A DNA stretch of 36,649 nt from Streptomyces himastatinicus ATCC 53653 (GTDB lineage: Bacteria; Actinomycetota; Actinomycetes; Streptomycetales; Streptomycetaceae), in the NCBI RefSeq assembly GCF_000158915.1, contig NZ_GG657754.1, forward strand, positions 2,154,894-2,191,542, written 5' to 3'. Numbering within the stretch: the first letter of the stretch is position 1; every line of letters begins with the position of its first letter. The notes under the pieces are model-generated. The model was given only the letters and a program-made list of their open reading frames with translations, made no database searches and was not told the DNA's origin. This document shows, piece by piece, positions 7,961 through 14,789 of this stretch. Both the position numbers and the translations under genes were made by a program.

Positions 7961-8899
7961 GTGACACGCGGTAAGAAGATTCTGATCACCGGTGGCACCG
8001 GCCAGGCGGCCCGCCCGGTCGCCGAGGCCCTCGCCGCCGACAACGAGGTTTGGTGCCTCGGCCGCTTCGCCACCCCCGGCGTCGAGGACGAACTGCGTAC
8101 CCAGGGCATCACGACGTATCGCTGGGACATGGGCGAGGACACCCTCGACTCGCTGCCCGACGACTTCACTCATGTCATGCACTCCGCGGTGCACCGGGGC
8201 CACGATGGCGACTTCGACACCGCCATCGAGGTCAACTCGGTCGCCGTCGGAAGGCTCATGACCCACTGCCGCAAGGCGGATGCCTTCCTGCACGTGTCGA
8301 CCGGCGCCTTCTACAAGCGCCAGACACTCGACCACCAGTACAAGGAGACCGACCCGCTGGACGGCGTGGCCGACTGGCTGCCGGCGTACCCCATCTGCAA
8401 GATCGCGGCGGAGGGCGCCGCCCGCGCGTACGCCCGCACGCTCGGCCTGCCCACCACCATCGCGCGCCTCAACATCTCGTACGGCCCCGCATCCTACGGT
8501 GGCGTGCCCGTCATGTACTTCAAGAAGATGCTGGCCGGCGAGCCCCTCCAGATCCCGCTCGAAGGCCAGAACTGGGCATCGCTGATCCACACCGACGACC
8601 TCGTGCACCAGGTCCCGCTCCTGTGGGGCATCGCGAGCACGCCCGCGACAGTCGTCAACTGGGGCGGTGACGAGCCGGTCGGCATGACCGACTGCGCCGA
8701 GTACATGTCCGCGATCACAGGTGTCGAGGCGAAGTTCGAGAAAACCGCCGTCACCCGTGAGACGTACGCCTTCGACAGCTTCAAGCGGCGTTCCCTGATC
8801 GGCGACTGCACCGTCGAGTGGCACGACGGCATCCGCCGCACGCTACGGGCGCACTTCCCCGACATTCCTCTGAAGGACGCGAAGAAGGTTTCCGTATGA
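7961..8899 (+). CDS. Extended SDR (epimerase/dehydratase-type) reductase, TerB-like
   Basis: This 312-residue NAD-dependent epimerase/dehydratase-family protein has an N-terminal Rossmann loop ([16 protein letters not shown], residues 5-20). The catalytic Tyr143/Lys147 pair is in YPICK, preceded by STGAFY. The sugar-epimerase-like C-terminal region ends in KVSV. The GTG start at 7961 has CAGGAGAA in front and lies 16 bp after the A-T-TE stop. The stop overlaps the next ATG (ATGA), so the two genes are translationally coupled. As I recall, in terfestatin biosynthesis an SDR-type reductase (TerB) works with an NTF2-like protein (TerC) to turn polyporic acid into a terphenyl triol. The gene pair here fits that model. 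The substrate assignment is inferred from context. Confidence 0.85.
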   Translation: MTRGKKILITGGTGQAARPVAEALAADNEVWCLGRFATPGVEDELRTQGITTYRWDMGEDTLDSLPDDFTHVMHSAVHRGHDGDFDTAIEVNSVAVGRLMTHCRKADAFLHVSTGAFYKRQTLDHQYKETDPLDGVADWLPAYPICKIAAEGAARAYARTLGLPTTIARLNISYGPASYGGVPVMYFKKMLAGEPLQIPLEGQNWASLIHTDDLVHQVPLLWGIASTPATVVNWGGDEPVGMTDCAEYMSAITGVEAKFEKTAVTRETYAFDSFKRRSLIGDCTVEWHDGIRRTLRAHFPDIPLKDAKKVSV

Positions 8900-9336
8900 G
8901 CGCCACCCACGCGGAGAAGCGCATACGGGCGGCGTACGAGGCCTTCCACCGCCGGGACATCGACGCCGTCCTGTCGTGCTTCGCCCCCGAGGTCGTCTGG
9001 GTGCACCCCGACGGCATGCGCGAGGTGGGCCTCGGCGGGCCCAAGCACGGGCACGACGGTATGCGGAAGTTCCTCGCCCGAGTGCCCCACGTACTGGGTG
9101 GGATGACCCTCGCCCCGCACGAGTTCCTGGTCGACGGCGACCGGGTGATGGTGCTCGGGGAACGGGAGGTCACCTCCCGCGACGGGAGGAAGGCGACCCT
9201 GCGGTTCGTCCACTCCTGGACGCTCGGCAAGGACGGCCTGGCCGTGCACTTCGAGGACTACTTCGACACCGTGGAGATGTTCCGACTGATCGACCCGGGC
9301 TCGGTCCGCAGCCCGCAGCCCCAAGCCGGTGCATGA
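8896..9336 (+). CDS. SnoaL/NTF2-like protein, TerC-like dehydratase partner
   Basis: This 146-residue protein has a single SnoaL-like alpha+beta barrel. It shows [30 protein letters not shown] at the N-terminus, a [20 protein letters not shown] segment, and strands ([27 protein letters not shown]) in standard order. His and Asp residues lining such barrels can act as acid-base catalysts; candidates here are the two His in PKHGHDG and the His/Asp around HFEDYFD. The ATG overlaps the upstream stop, so the protein is probably made stoichiometrically with the reductase. By analogy with terfestatin TerC it would dehydrate the reduced quinone. Other SnoaL functions, such as a cyclase, cannot be excluded. 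Confidence 0.85.
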   Translation: MSATHAEKRIRAAYEAFHRRDIDAVLSCFAPEVVWVHPDGMREVGLGGPKHGHDGMRKFLARVPHVLGGMTLAPHEFLVDGDRVMVLGEREVTSRDGRKATLRFVHSWTLGKDGLAVHFEDYFDTVEMFRLIDPGSVRSPQPQAGA

Positions 9337-9407
9337 CGCCACGGTGTTTGCCCGGGGCCTCCTGGCCGGACCTATGGGATTCACCAACACCAAGGAGACT
9401 CCGTCCG

Positions 9408-10268
9408 ATGACCACCGCCTATCTGGGCCCGTCCGGTTCGTTCACCGAAGCCGCGCTCGCCGGCCTGGAGGTACGGTCTGGCGCGGCCGCACCGTACCCG
9501 AGCGTCCGCCAGGCGCTCGACGCCGTTCGCAGCGGGACGGCGGAGGCCGCGGTGGTGCCCTGGGAGAACTCCGTCGAGGGGGCCGTAAACGCCTCCGTCG
9601 ACGCCCTCGCCCACAGCGAGAACCTGTGTATCACCGGCGAAACGCTGCTTCCCGTCCAATTCGCACTCGCCGTACCGCCGGGCGGCTCACTCTCCTCGGT
9701 ACGCCGGGTGCTGACGCATCCGCACGCCCACGCACAATGCCGCACCTGGACCGACATCCACCTCCCGCACGCTGATTTCGTCGCGTCCTCCTCGACCGCG
9801 CAGGCCGCCCGCGAGGTGGGAACGTCACGTGCTCCGAGTAGTGCCGCCATCGCCTCGCCAAAGACGCTCGCGAGGTACGGACTTGATGTCGTCGCCCAGA
9901 GCATAGGAGCCCGGCCGGACGCGGTGACCCGATTCGTGAAGGTCGCCCGACGCAAAAGGCCGTCCTTGCCGACGGGGTCGGACCGCAGCACCCTCGTCGT
10001 GCCATTGGCGGGCAAGGTGAGCGACCTCCATGACGTACTACATGAGTTCGTCCGCACCTCCGTGCCTCTGACATCGGTGCTGTCCAGACCCAGCGGTGCC
10101 GGCTTCGGCGGCTATTCCTTCCTCCTCGAATGCGAGGGCCATATAGACGAGCCCCCCGTCGGATCGGTCGTCGCGGCCTTGCGCCGCCGCAACAGCCGGA
10201 TCGTTTTTCTCGGCAGCTACCCCCGTGCTGAATTTGATAATTCTCCTGCACGAGGTAAAACGCTTTGA
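9408..10268 (+). CDS. Pathway-dedicated prephenate dehydratase with altered ACT domain
   Basis: The enzyme (286 residues) converts prephenate to phenylpyruvate. The catalytic half (1-~180) has YLGPSGSFTEAA, VVPWENSVEGAVNASVDAL and the essential TRF motif (AVTRFVKV). The ACT half (~195-280) contains LTSVLSRPSG where phenylalanine-regulated enzymes have LTxIESRPxG. The usual GAL motif is SDL. Both are residues that bind the inhibitor phenylalanine, so feedback control is probably weakened or lost. AAGGAG lies 10 nt before the ATG, 71 bp after the SnoaL-like gene on the same strand. The 3' end is less GC-rich than the rest (GAATTTGATAATTCTCC). A second, housekeeping copy is expected elsewhere in the genome. 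Confidence 0.93.
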   Translation: MTTAYLGPSGSFTEAALAGLEVRSGAAAPYPSVRQALDAVRSGTAEAAVVPWENSVEGAVNASVDALAHSENLCITGETLLPVQFALAVPPGGSLSSVRRVLTHPHAHAQCRTWTDIHLPHADFVASSSTAQAAREVGTSRAPSSAAIASPKTLARYGLDVVAQSIGARPDAVTRFVKVARRKRPSLPTGSDRSTLVVPLAGKVSDLHDVLHEFVRTSVPLTSVLSRPSGAGFGGYSFLLECEGHIDEPPVGSVVAALRRRNSRIVFLGSYPRAEFDNSPARGKTL

Positions 10269-10486
10269 CTTCCGTGATTTCACTGCTCGCCCCTGACGCG
10301 CAGGACCTTCTCTTCAAGGAGGCCCGCACAGCACAGATCAAGAATGCTCCGACCTCGCTCAACAGCCAGCCACTGCGCGCCGTCCTGATCCGCAGCGACG
10401 AGGCACGCGCACGCCTCGTCCAGCGAATGGCACCTGGCAACCAGCCCAAGGTGCGCCAGCGGGCCTACGGACTGAAACCGATTTAA
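10265..10486 (+). pseudogene. Truncated RutE-like nitroreductase (malonic semialdehyde reductase family) remnant
   Basis: A 73-codon frame overlaps the end of the prephenate dehydratase gene, with a possible TTG start. It reads LLAPDAQDLLFKEARTAQ, then APTSLNSQPLRAVLIRSDEARARLVQRMAPGNQPK. These are the first and third segments of HadB/RutE-type nitroreductases, which normally have ~20 residues between them (ending ...VYDLVKYGPTS) and ~120 more after GNxxK. An internal deletion and a 3' truncation therefore removed most of the flavin site. The peptide, if made, cannot be a working reductase. It marks the right edge of the biosynthetic locus. Confidence 0.75.
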
Positions 10487-10519
10487 GATGCGGGCCTGAT
10501 CACCACCGGGGGAGGCATC

Positions 10520-10996
10520 GTGACCGACGACGACTTGCGGCATCTGCGCCGCTGTGTGGAGCTGGCGACCGAGGCGCTGGAGGCGGGTGACGAGCCCTTC
10601 GGCTCGGTGCTGGTCGCCGCCGACGGGACCGTCCTCGCCGAGGACCACAACCAGGTGGCGGGCGGCGACCACACCCGCCACCCGGAGTTCGCGCTGGCCC
10701 GCTGGGCGGCGGCGCGGCTGACCCCCGCGGAGCGGGCCGCGGCCACCGTCTACACCTCGGGTGAGCACTGCCCGATGTGCGCGGCCGCGCACGGCTGGGT
10801 CGGGCTCGGCCGCATCGTGTACGCCAGCTCGTCGGAGCAGCTGTCGGGCTGGCTCGCCGAACTCGGCGTACCCGCACCGCCGGTACGGACCCTGCCGATC
10901 CGCGAGGTCGTACCGGGCGCGGTGGTGGAGGGCCCGTACCCGGCCCTCGCCGAGGAGGTCCGTACGCTCCACCACCGCTTCCACGGCGCGGGCTGA
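10520..10996 (+). CDS. Nucleoside deaminase (cytidine/deoxycytidylate/guanine deaminase-like, zinc)
   Basis: This 158-residue member of the CDA/tadA-like superfamily has the zinc site visible as His54-Pro-Glu56 (HPEFAL) and Cys84-Pro-Met-Cys87 (HCPMCAAAH). Glu56 would be the proton shuttle. The N-terminal helix and DEPFGSVLVAADGTVLAED strand pair are typical of guanine-deaminase/tRNA-adenosine-deaminase relatives. The C-terminus (PIREVVPGAVVEGPYPALAEEVRTLHHRFH) resembles stand-alone Streptomyces nucleoside deaminases rather than TadA, so base or nucleoside salvage is the more likely role. The GTG start has GGGGGAGG upstream. It converges on the broken gene at 11003, with 6 bp between the stops. 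Confidence 0.88.
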   Translation: MTDDDLRHLRRCVELATEALEAGDEPFGSVLVAADGTVLAEDHNQVAGGDHTRHPEFALARWAAARLTPAERAAATVYTSGEHCPMCAAAHGWVGLGRIVYASSSEQLSGWLAELGVPAPPVRTLPIREVVPGAVVEGPYPALAEEVRTLHHRFHGAG

Positions 10997-11002
10997 CCGT
11001 GG

Positions 11003-11362
11003 TCAGAGGATGAGATGCACGGTGAGGTTGGTGTCCGTCGTGTTGGTGATGACGGCGTGGATGAATCCGTGGGCGGTGCGGTAGCGGCCCGTGCCTCCGG
11101 TGATCGCGACGTTGATGTCACCGGGACCGGCGGCGGTGACGGAGATCAGCCCCTGGAAGGTGATGTCGCCGTCGGGAAGGACGAGCGTGCCCACACACTG
11201 CTGGTCGAAGGAGTCGCTGACAGGACCGACCCGGGCTCGATGGAACTGGCCTGTGTCGGGTGTACGACCAGGTCGAAGACCTGCTCGCGCCCGATCGGAT
11301 AGGGCGGATGGCCGCCGCCCCCGGCCGCCGCGACCGCTGATGATCATCCAGGTGAACGCCAC
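11003..11362 (-). pseudogene. Frameshifted dirigent/allene-oxide-cyclase-barrel-like protein gene
   Basis: The last ~65 codons encode a clear C-terminal half of the secreted AOC/dirigent-like family: DQQCVGTLVLPDGDITFQGL, then VAITGGTGRYRTAHGFI and DTNLTVHL. The first part of this frame is Arg/Gly-rich nonsense. In a neighbouring frame the same DNA reads AVAAAGGGGH... REQVFDLVVHPTQASSIEPG, which looks like the family's first strand after a signal peptide. Two frame changes (near 11335 and near 11230) and loss of the ~40 residues that usually lie between (the LGDQFVFxxxL region) best explain this. It lies 4 bp after the upstream phosphatase-like gene. Confidence 0.6.
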
Positions 11363-11366
11363 CCGC

Positions 11367-11948
11367 TCAACCCGCCACCTCGCCTTCCACCCGCAGTCGC
11401 CACTGTCCGGCGCGGCCGGTGAGGGTGATGGTGGACAGCGGGGTCACGTCGACGTTCCAGTAGCAGTGCGGCGGTGCCTTGATGGCGTACAGCAGGGCGG
11501 CGCGTATCACCCCGGGGTCGGCCACCGCGAGCATCTTGGCGTGCTCCTCGACCGGCCGGGTGTCCAGCCAGCCGCCGACCCGGGTGATGAACGCCAGCAG
11601 CGATTCGCCGCCGTGCGGCGCCGAGCGGGGGTCGGCCAGCCACACGTCGACCGCGCGCGGCTCGCGTGCCATCACATCGGCGAGGGTACGGCCGCCCCAG
11701 CGGCCCATGTCCCAGTCGCGCAGGGCGAGTTGGACCAGCGGGGTGAAGCCGAGCGCGAGGCCGGTCTCCCGGCTGCGCGGCGACGGCGAACAGTAGCGCA
11801 GCTCCGCCGCGGCCAGCGGCAGCAGGACGGGCGCGGCGCGCTCGGCAGCGCGGCGGCCCGCCGGATCCAGCGGCCGGTCGTCGTCGAAGCGTTCCCCGAG
11901 GCGCGAGGAAGTCGAGCCGGCGGCGACCAGCGTCAGCCGAAACGTCAT
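11367..11948 (-). CDS. Histidine-phosphatase-fold protein with degenerate active site
   Basis: This 193-residue protein has the phosphoglycerate-mutase-like fold. LTLVAAGSTSS sits where the catalytic RHG loop belongs. It is followed by RYCSPSPRSRETGLALGF, DMGRWGGRTLADVM, HGGESLLAFITRVGGWLD and VADPGVIRAALLYAI. In active members the first motif is (V/L)RHGxT and the last is (S/T)HGGVIR. Here both catalytic His positions are replaced (AAG and ADP), while the CSP..R.R.ET segment is kept. Loss of phosphotransfer activity is therefore likely, leaving binding or regulation. Streptomyces has a family of such annotated phosphatases, so this is probably inherited, not recent decay. The ATG at 11948 has a weak ribosome site. 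It lies 60 bp downstream of the MocR gene on the same strand. Confidence 0.8.
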   Translation of the reverse strand: MTFRLTLVAAGSTSSRLGERFDDDRPLDPAGRRAAERAAPVLLPLAAAELRYCSPSPRSRETGLALGFTPLVQLALRDWDMGRWGGRTLADVMAREPRAVDVWLADPRSAPHGGESLLAFITRVGGWLDTRPVEEHAKMLAVADPGVIRAALLYAIKAPPHCYWNVDVTPLSTITLTGRAGQWRLRVEGEVAG

Positions 11949-12008
11949 TGGCGCATCGTACGGTTTGCCGGGCTCCCGGGGTGGGCTCCTGAATGAGAAG
12001 GGTGTCCG

Positions 12009-13454
12009 CTATCCGAGCACCTCGTCGCACGCGGTACGCAGCCGCCGGGCGCCCTCGGCGAGTTCACCGGTGCCCGCGACCGAGGCGAAGCTCAGCCGGA
12101 CGTGCGGGGCGGGCGGCTCGGCGCTGAAGTACGGGCGGCCGGGGGCCACGGCGACCCCGGCGCGCAGCGCGGCGGAGGCGAGCGCGGCCTCGTCGGTGCC
12201 GTGCGGCAGGCGCAGCCACAGGTGGTAGCCGCCGGGCGGCACATGGGGCGGGGGCAGCTCGGGAAGCTCCCGCCGCACCGCCGTGACCAGCGCCTCGCGG
12301 CGGGTACGCAGCTCGGCGGCGACGGTCCGCAGATGGCGCGGCCAGGAGGGCGCGCCGACCAGCTCCAGCGCGGCTTCCTGGAGCGGGCGCGGGACGAAGA
12401 AGCTGTCCACGACCTGGATCGCGCGCAGCCGCTCCAGCGCCTGACCGCGGGCGGCGAGGGCGCCCACCCGGAGGCTGGGCGAGGTGACCTTGGTGAGGGA
12501 GCGGACGTGGACCACCACCCCGTCGGGGTCGTCGGCGGCGAGGGCCGCGGGCAGCGGGGGCGCGTCCTCGTGGACGAGGTGGCGCGCGAAGTCGTCCTCG
12601 ATCACGAACGCGCCCGCCTCGCGCGCGATCCGGATCACCTCACGGCGCCGTTCGGCGGAGAGCACCGCGCCGGTCGGGTTCTGGAACAGCGGCTGGCAGA
12701 CGACGACGCGGGCGCCGCCCGCCCGCAGCGCCTCGGCGAGCAGATCGGTGCGGATGCCGTCGGCGTCGGCCGGTACGGGGACCGGGCGCAGCCCGGAGGC
12801 GCGGGCGGCGGCGAGCATGCCGGGGTACGTGGGCGATTCGACCAGGACGGCCGCGCCGGGCGGGGCGAGGGCGCGCAGCGCGCAGGTCAGCGCGGACTGG
12901 CCGCCCGCGGTGACCAGGACGTCGGCGGCGGCGACGGCCCCGCCGCGGCCGCCGATCTCGTGGGCGAACCAGGCGCGCAGCTCGGGCAGGCCCTCCATGG
13001 GCGGGCGGCCCCAGGCGCCGGGCCGCCGCCCGGCCCGGGCCAGGGCGGCGGCCATGGCGCGCTCGGGCTGGAGCGAGGGGTGCAGATAACCGGCGTTCAG
13101 CTCCAGGATCCCGGGCGGCGGGGCGGCGAGGGTGGCCAGGACGCCCGAGGCGTCGACCGAGCGCGGCACCGATTCGCCGGGCGTCTCGACGCTCAGCGCG
13201 ACCTCCTGCCAGGAGGTGTCCCCGGCCCGTGGCGCCTCGACCCGCGGCGCGGCCCGGAAGGCACCGGCGCCGGGCCGGGTGACGACGAGCCCCTCGGCGG
13301 CGAGCGCGGCGAGGGCGCGGGAGACGGTGACCGGACTCACCCGGTGGCGTTCGACCAGGGCGCGGCTGGACGGCAGCTTCTCACCGGGAGAGTAGCGGTT
13401 CAGATCCCGGCGGAGGGATTCGACCAGTTCGGCGACACTGCTACGCTCTTGCAT
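12009..13454 (-). CDS. MocR/GntR-family regulator with aminotransferase-like domain
   Basis: The product has 481 residues. A GntR winged-helix domain (residues ~1-75: LNRYSPGEKLPSSRALVERHRVSPVTVSRALAALAAEGLV) joins through a linker to a fold-type-I aminotransferase domain. PLP-site features are visible: TAGGQSALTCALRAL, FQNPTGAVLS, EDDFARHLV and VRSLTKVTSPSLRVG, where the Lys of SLTK is the Schiff-base residue. Such regulators usually sense PLP or an amino compound and control the divergent gene, here a DMT transporter. The two start codons overlap in a single CATG, so the transcript appears leaderless; TATCCT (13463-13468 on this strand) lies 8 nt before the ATG. The direct repeat GATAGCG (13465-13471, 13489-13495) is a possible operator. 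Confidence 0.92.
   Translation of the reverse strand: MQERSSVAELVESLRRDLNRYSPGEKLPSSRALVERHRVSPVTVSRALAALAAEGLVVTRPGAGAFRAAPRVEAPRAGDTSWQEVALSVETPGESVPRSVDASGVLATLAAPPPGILELNAGYLHPSLQPERAMAAALARAGRRPGAWGRPPMEGLPELRAWFAHEIGGRGGAVAAADVLVTAGGQSALTCALRALAPPGAAVLVESPTYPGMLAAARASGLRPVPVPADADGIRTDLLAEALRAGGARVVVCQPLFQNPTGAVLSAERRREVIRIAREAGAFVIEDDFARHLVHEDAPPLPAALAADDPDGVVVHVRSLTKVTSPSLRVGALAARGQALERLRAIQVVDSFFVPRPLQEAALELVGAPSWPRHLRTVAAELRTRREALVTAVRRELPELPPPHVPPGGYHLWLRLPHGTDEAALASAALRAGVAVAPGRPYFSAEPPAPHVRLSFASVAGTGELAEGARRLRTACDEVLG
13419..13447 (+). promoter_or_regulatory. Promoter for leaderless DMT-transporter mRNA, inside the MocR coding region
   Basis: TTCGAC (13419-13424) and TACGCT (13442-13447) are separated by 17 nt, and TACGCT ends 5 nt before the ATG at 13453. 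There is no ribosome site, so transcription probably begins at or next to the start codon. The element lies within the first codons of the divergent regulator. Confidence 0.6.
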
Positions 13455-14433
13455 GAGAGCACAGGATAGCGCTACTGCCGACGACACGATAGCGGTGAGC
13501 GGCGCCACCGGCCCCGGGCCGGACGCAGCCACCGCCACCGCCAAGCCCGCCACCGCCACCATTGCGGCCGATGCCCACGGCACCGCCCGTAGCGGAACGC
13601 TGCTGGCCGCCCTCGGGGTGGTCGCCTTCTCCCTCACCTTCCCCGGCACCGCCTGGGCGCTGGAGGGGCTCGGCCCCTGGTCGGTGACCACCTGCCGGAT
13701 GGTGCTCGCGGCGCTGGTGGCCGGGGGCGCGCTGGTGGCGCGGCGGGCGGCGCCGCCGCAGCGGCGCCACTGGCCCGGACTGCTGGTGGTCGCGGCCGGG
13801 GTGGTCATCGGGTTTCCGCTGCTGACCACGCTCGCGCTCCAGACCTCCACCACCTCCCACGCCGCCGTGGTCGTCGGGCTGCTGCCGCTCACCACGGCCG
13901 TGTTCTCCGCCGTGCGCACCGGGGCACGGCCCTCGCGCCGGTTCTGGGCTGCGGCGCTCACCGGGGCCGCCGTGGTGATCGGCTTCGCGGTGCAGCAGAG
14001 CGGCGGCGCACCGACCACCGGCGATCTGTATCTGTTCGGCGCGCTGCTGGTGTGCGCGGCGGGCTATGCCGAGGGCGGGCGGCTGGCCCGCACCATGCCG
14101 GGCTGGCAGGTGATCGGCTGGGCGCTGGTGGCGTGTGTCCCGGTGGCCGTCCCGGGCGCGGTGATCGCGCTGTCCGCCGAGGACGTACAGCTCGGTGGCC
14201 ACGCCGTGGCCGGGCTGCTGTGGCTGGCGGTGGGCTCGCAGTTCGTGGGGCTTGTGGTCTGGTACCGCGGCATGGCCGCCATCGGCGTGGCCCGGGCCAG
14301 CCAGCTCCAGCTGGCCCAGCCGCTGCTGACCCTGGTGTGGTCGGTGCTGCTGCTCGGCGAACACATCGGTCCCGCCGCACCGATCGCCGCCGTCGCGGTC
14401 CTGGTGTGCATTGGAGTGACGCAGCGGGGATAG
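13453..14433 (+). CDS. EamA/DMT-superfamily transporter (RhaT/YdcZ-like exporter)
   Basis: This 326-residue membrane protein has an Ala/Thr-rich, low-complexity N-terminal ~45 residues followed by ten hydrophobic segments in two EamA halves. Recognisable stretches are VVAFSLTFPGTAWALEGLGP, TTSHAAVVVGLLPLTTAVFS (end of half one), and QLQLAQPLLTLVWSVLLLGE (the signature before the last helices). DMT members export amino acids or metabolites. The substrate is unknown, but the divergent MocR regulator suggests an amino-acid or vitamin-B6-linked compound. The ATG overlaps the regulator's ATG by two bases and lacks a Shine-Dalgarno sequence. Confidence 0.9.
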   Translation: MRAQDSATADDTIAVSGATGPGPDAATATAKPATATIAADAHGTARSGTLLAALGVVAFSLTFPGTAWALEGLGPWSVTTCRMVLAALVAGGALVARRAAPPQRRHWPGLLVVAAGVVIGFPLLTTLALQTSTTSHAAVVVGLLPLTTAVFSAVRTGARPSRRFWAAALTGAAVVIGFAVQQSGGAPTTGDLYLFGALLVCAAGYAEGGRLARTMPGWQVIGWALVACVPVAVPGAVIALSAEDVQLGGHAVAGLLWLAVGSQFVGLVVWYRGMAAIGVARASQLQLAQPLLTLVWSVLLLGEHIGPAAPIAAVAVLVCIGVTQRG

Positions 14434-14543
14434 GGGCGTGAACCGGGGCGAGCCCGGCGGGCGCGATCCGGGTGGAGCGGCCATAGACTGGCCACAGGGA
14501 TCGCATTGCCCTCCGGGTAGCCGCACTACAGGAGGTCACGCAG

Positions 14544-14750
14544 ATGGAGGCGACCGTAGGCGACAAGCTGCTGGTGCACGGCAGGGTTGTCGGAGTTCAC
14601 GACCGGACCGCAGAGATCATCGAAGTGCTCGGGGACCACGGTGAACCGCCGTACCGCGTCCGTTACGAGGACGACGGTCATGAATGCCTGTTCTCCCCGG
14701 GACCCGACTCCGTCGTACGTCACCTGCCCGCCGGACAGCGGCCGCGGTAG
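14544..14750 (+). CDS. DUF1918-domain protein
   Basis: This 68-residue cytoplasmic protein is a complete single DUF1918 domain: VGDKLLVHGRVVGVHDRTAE, IIEVLGDHGEPPYRVRYEDDGHECLFSPGPDSVV. The fold is a small SH3-like beta barrel and the function is unknown. CAGGAGGTCACGCAG upstream gives a strong, well-placed ribosome site. It follows the transporter after ~110 bp on the same strand and ends at a hairpin shared with the convergent hydrolase gene. Confidence 0.92.
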   Translation: MEATVGDKLLVHGRVVGVHDRTAEIIEVLGDHGEPPYRVRYEDDGHECLFSPGPDSVVRHLPAGQRPR

Positions 14751-14768
14751 CGGTAGCGGCGCGGCCGC
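14738..14768. terminator. Bidirectional hairpin terminator
   Basis: GCGGCCGCG (14738-14746) and CGCGGCCGC (14760-14768) form a 9-bp GC stem around a 13-nt loop. It overlaps the stop codon of the DUF1918 gene and lies ~20 bp beyond the stop of the convergent hydrolase gene. Confidence 0.6.
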
Positions 14769-14789
14769 GAACCGGGCTCAGGCTCGGGC

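Noticed and set aside
11003..11362. Intact small secreted protein
   Set aside because: Family similarity is split over two frames and the middle is missing, so it is listed as a pseudogene.
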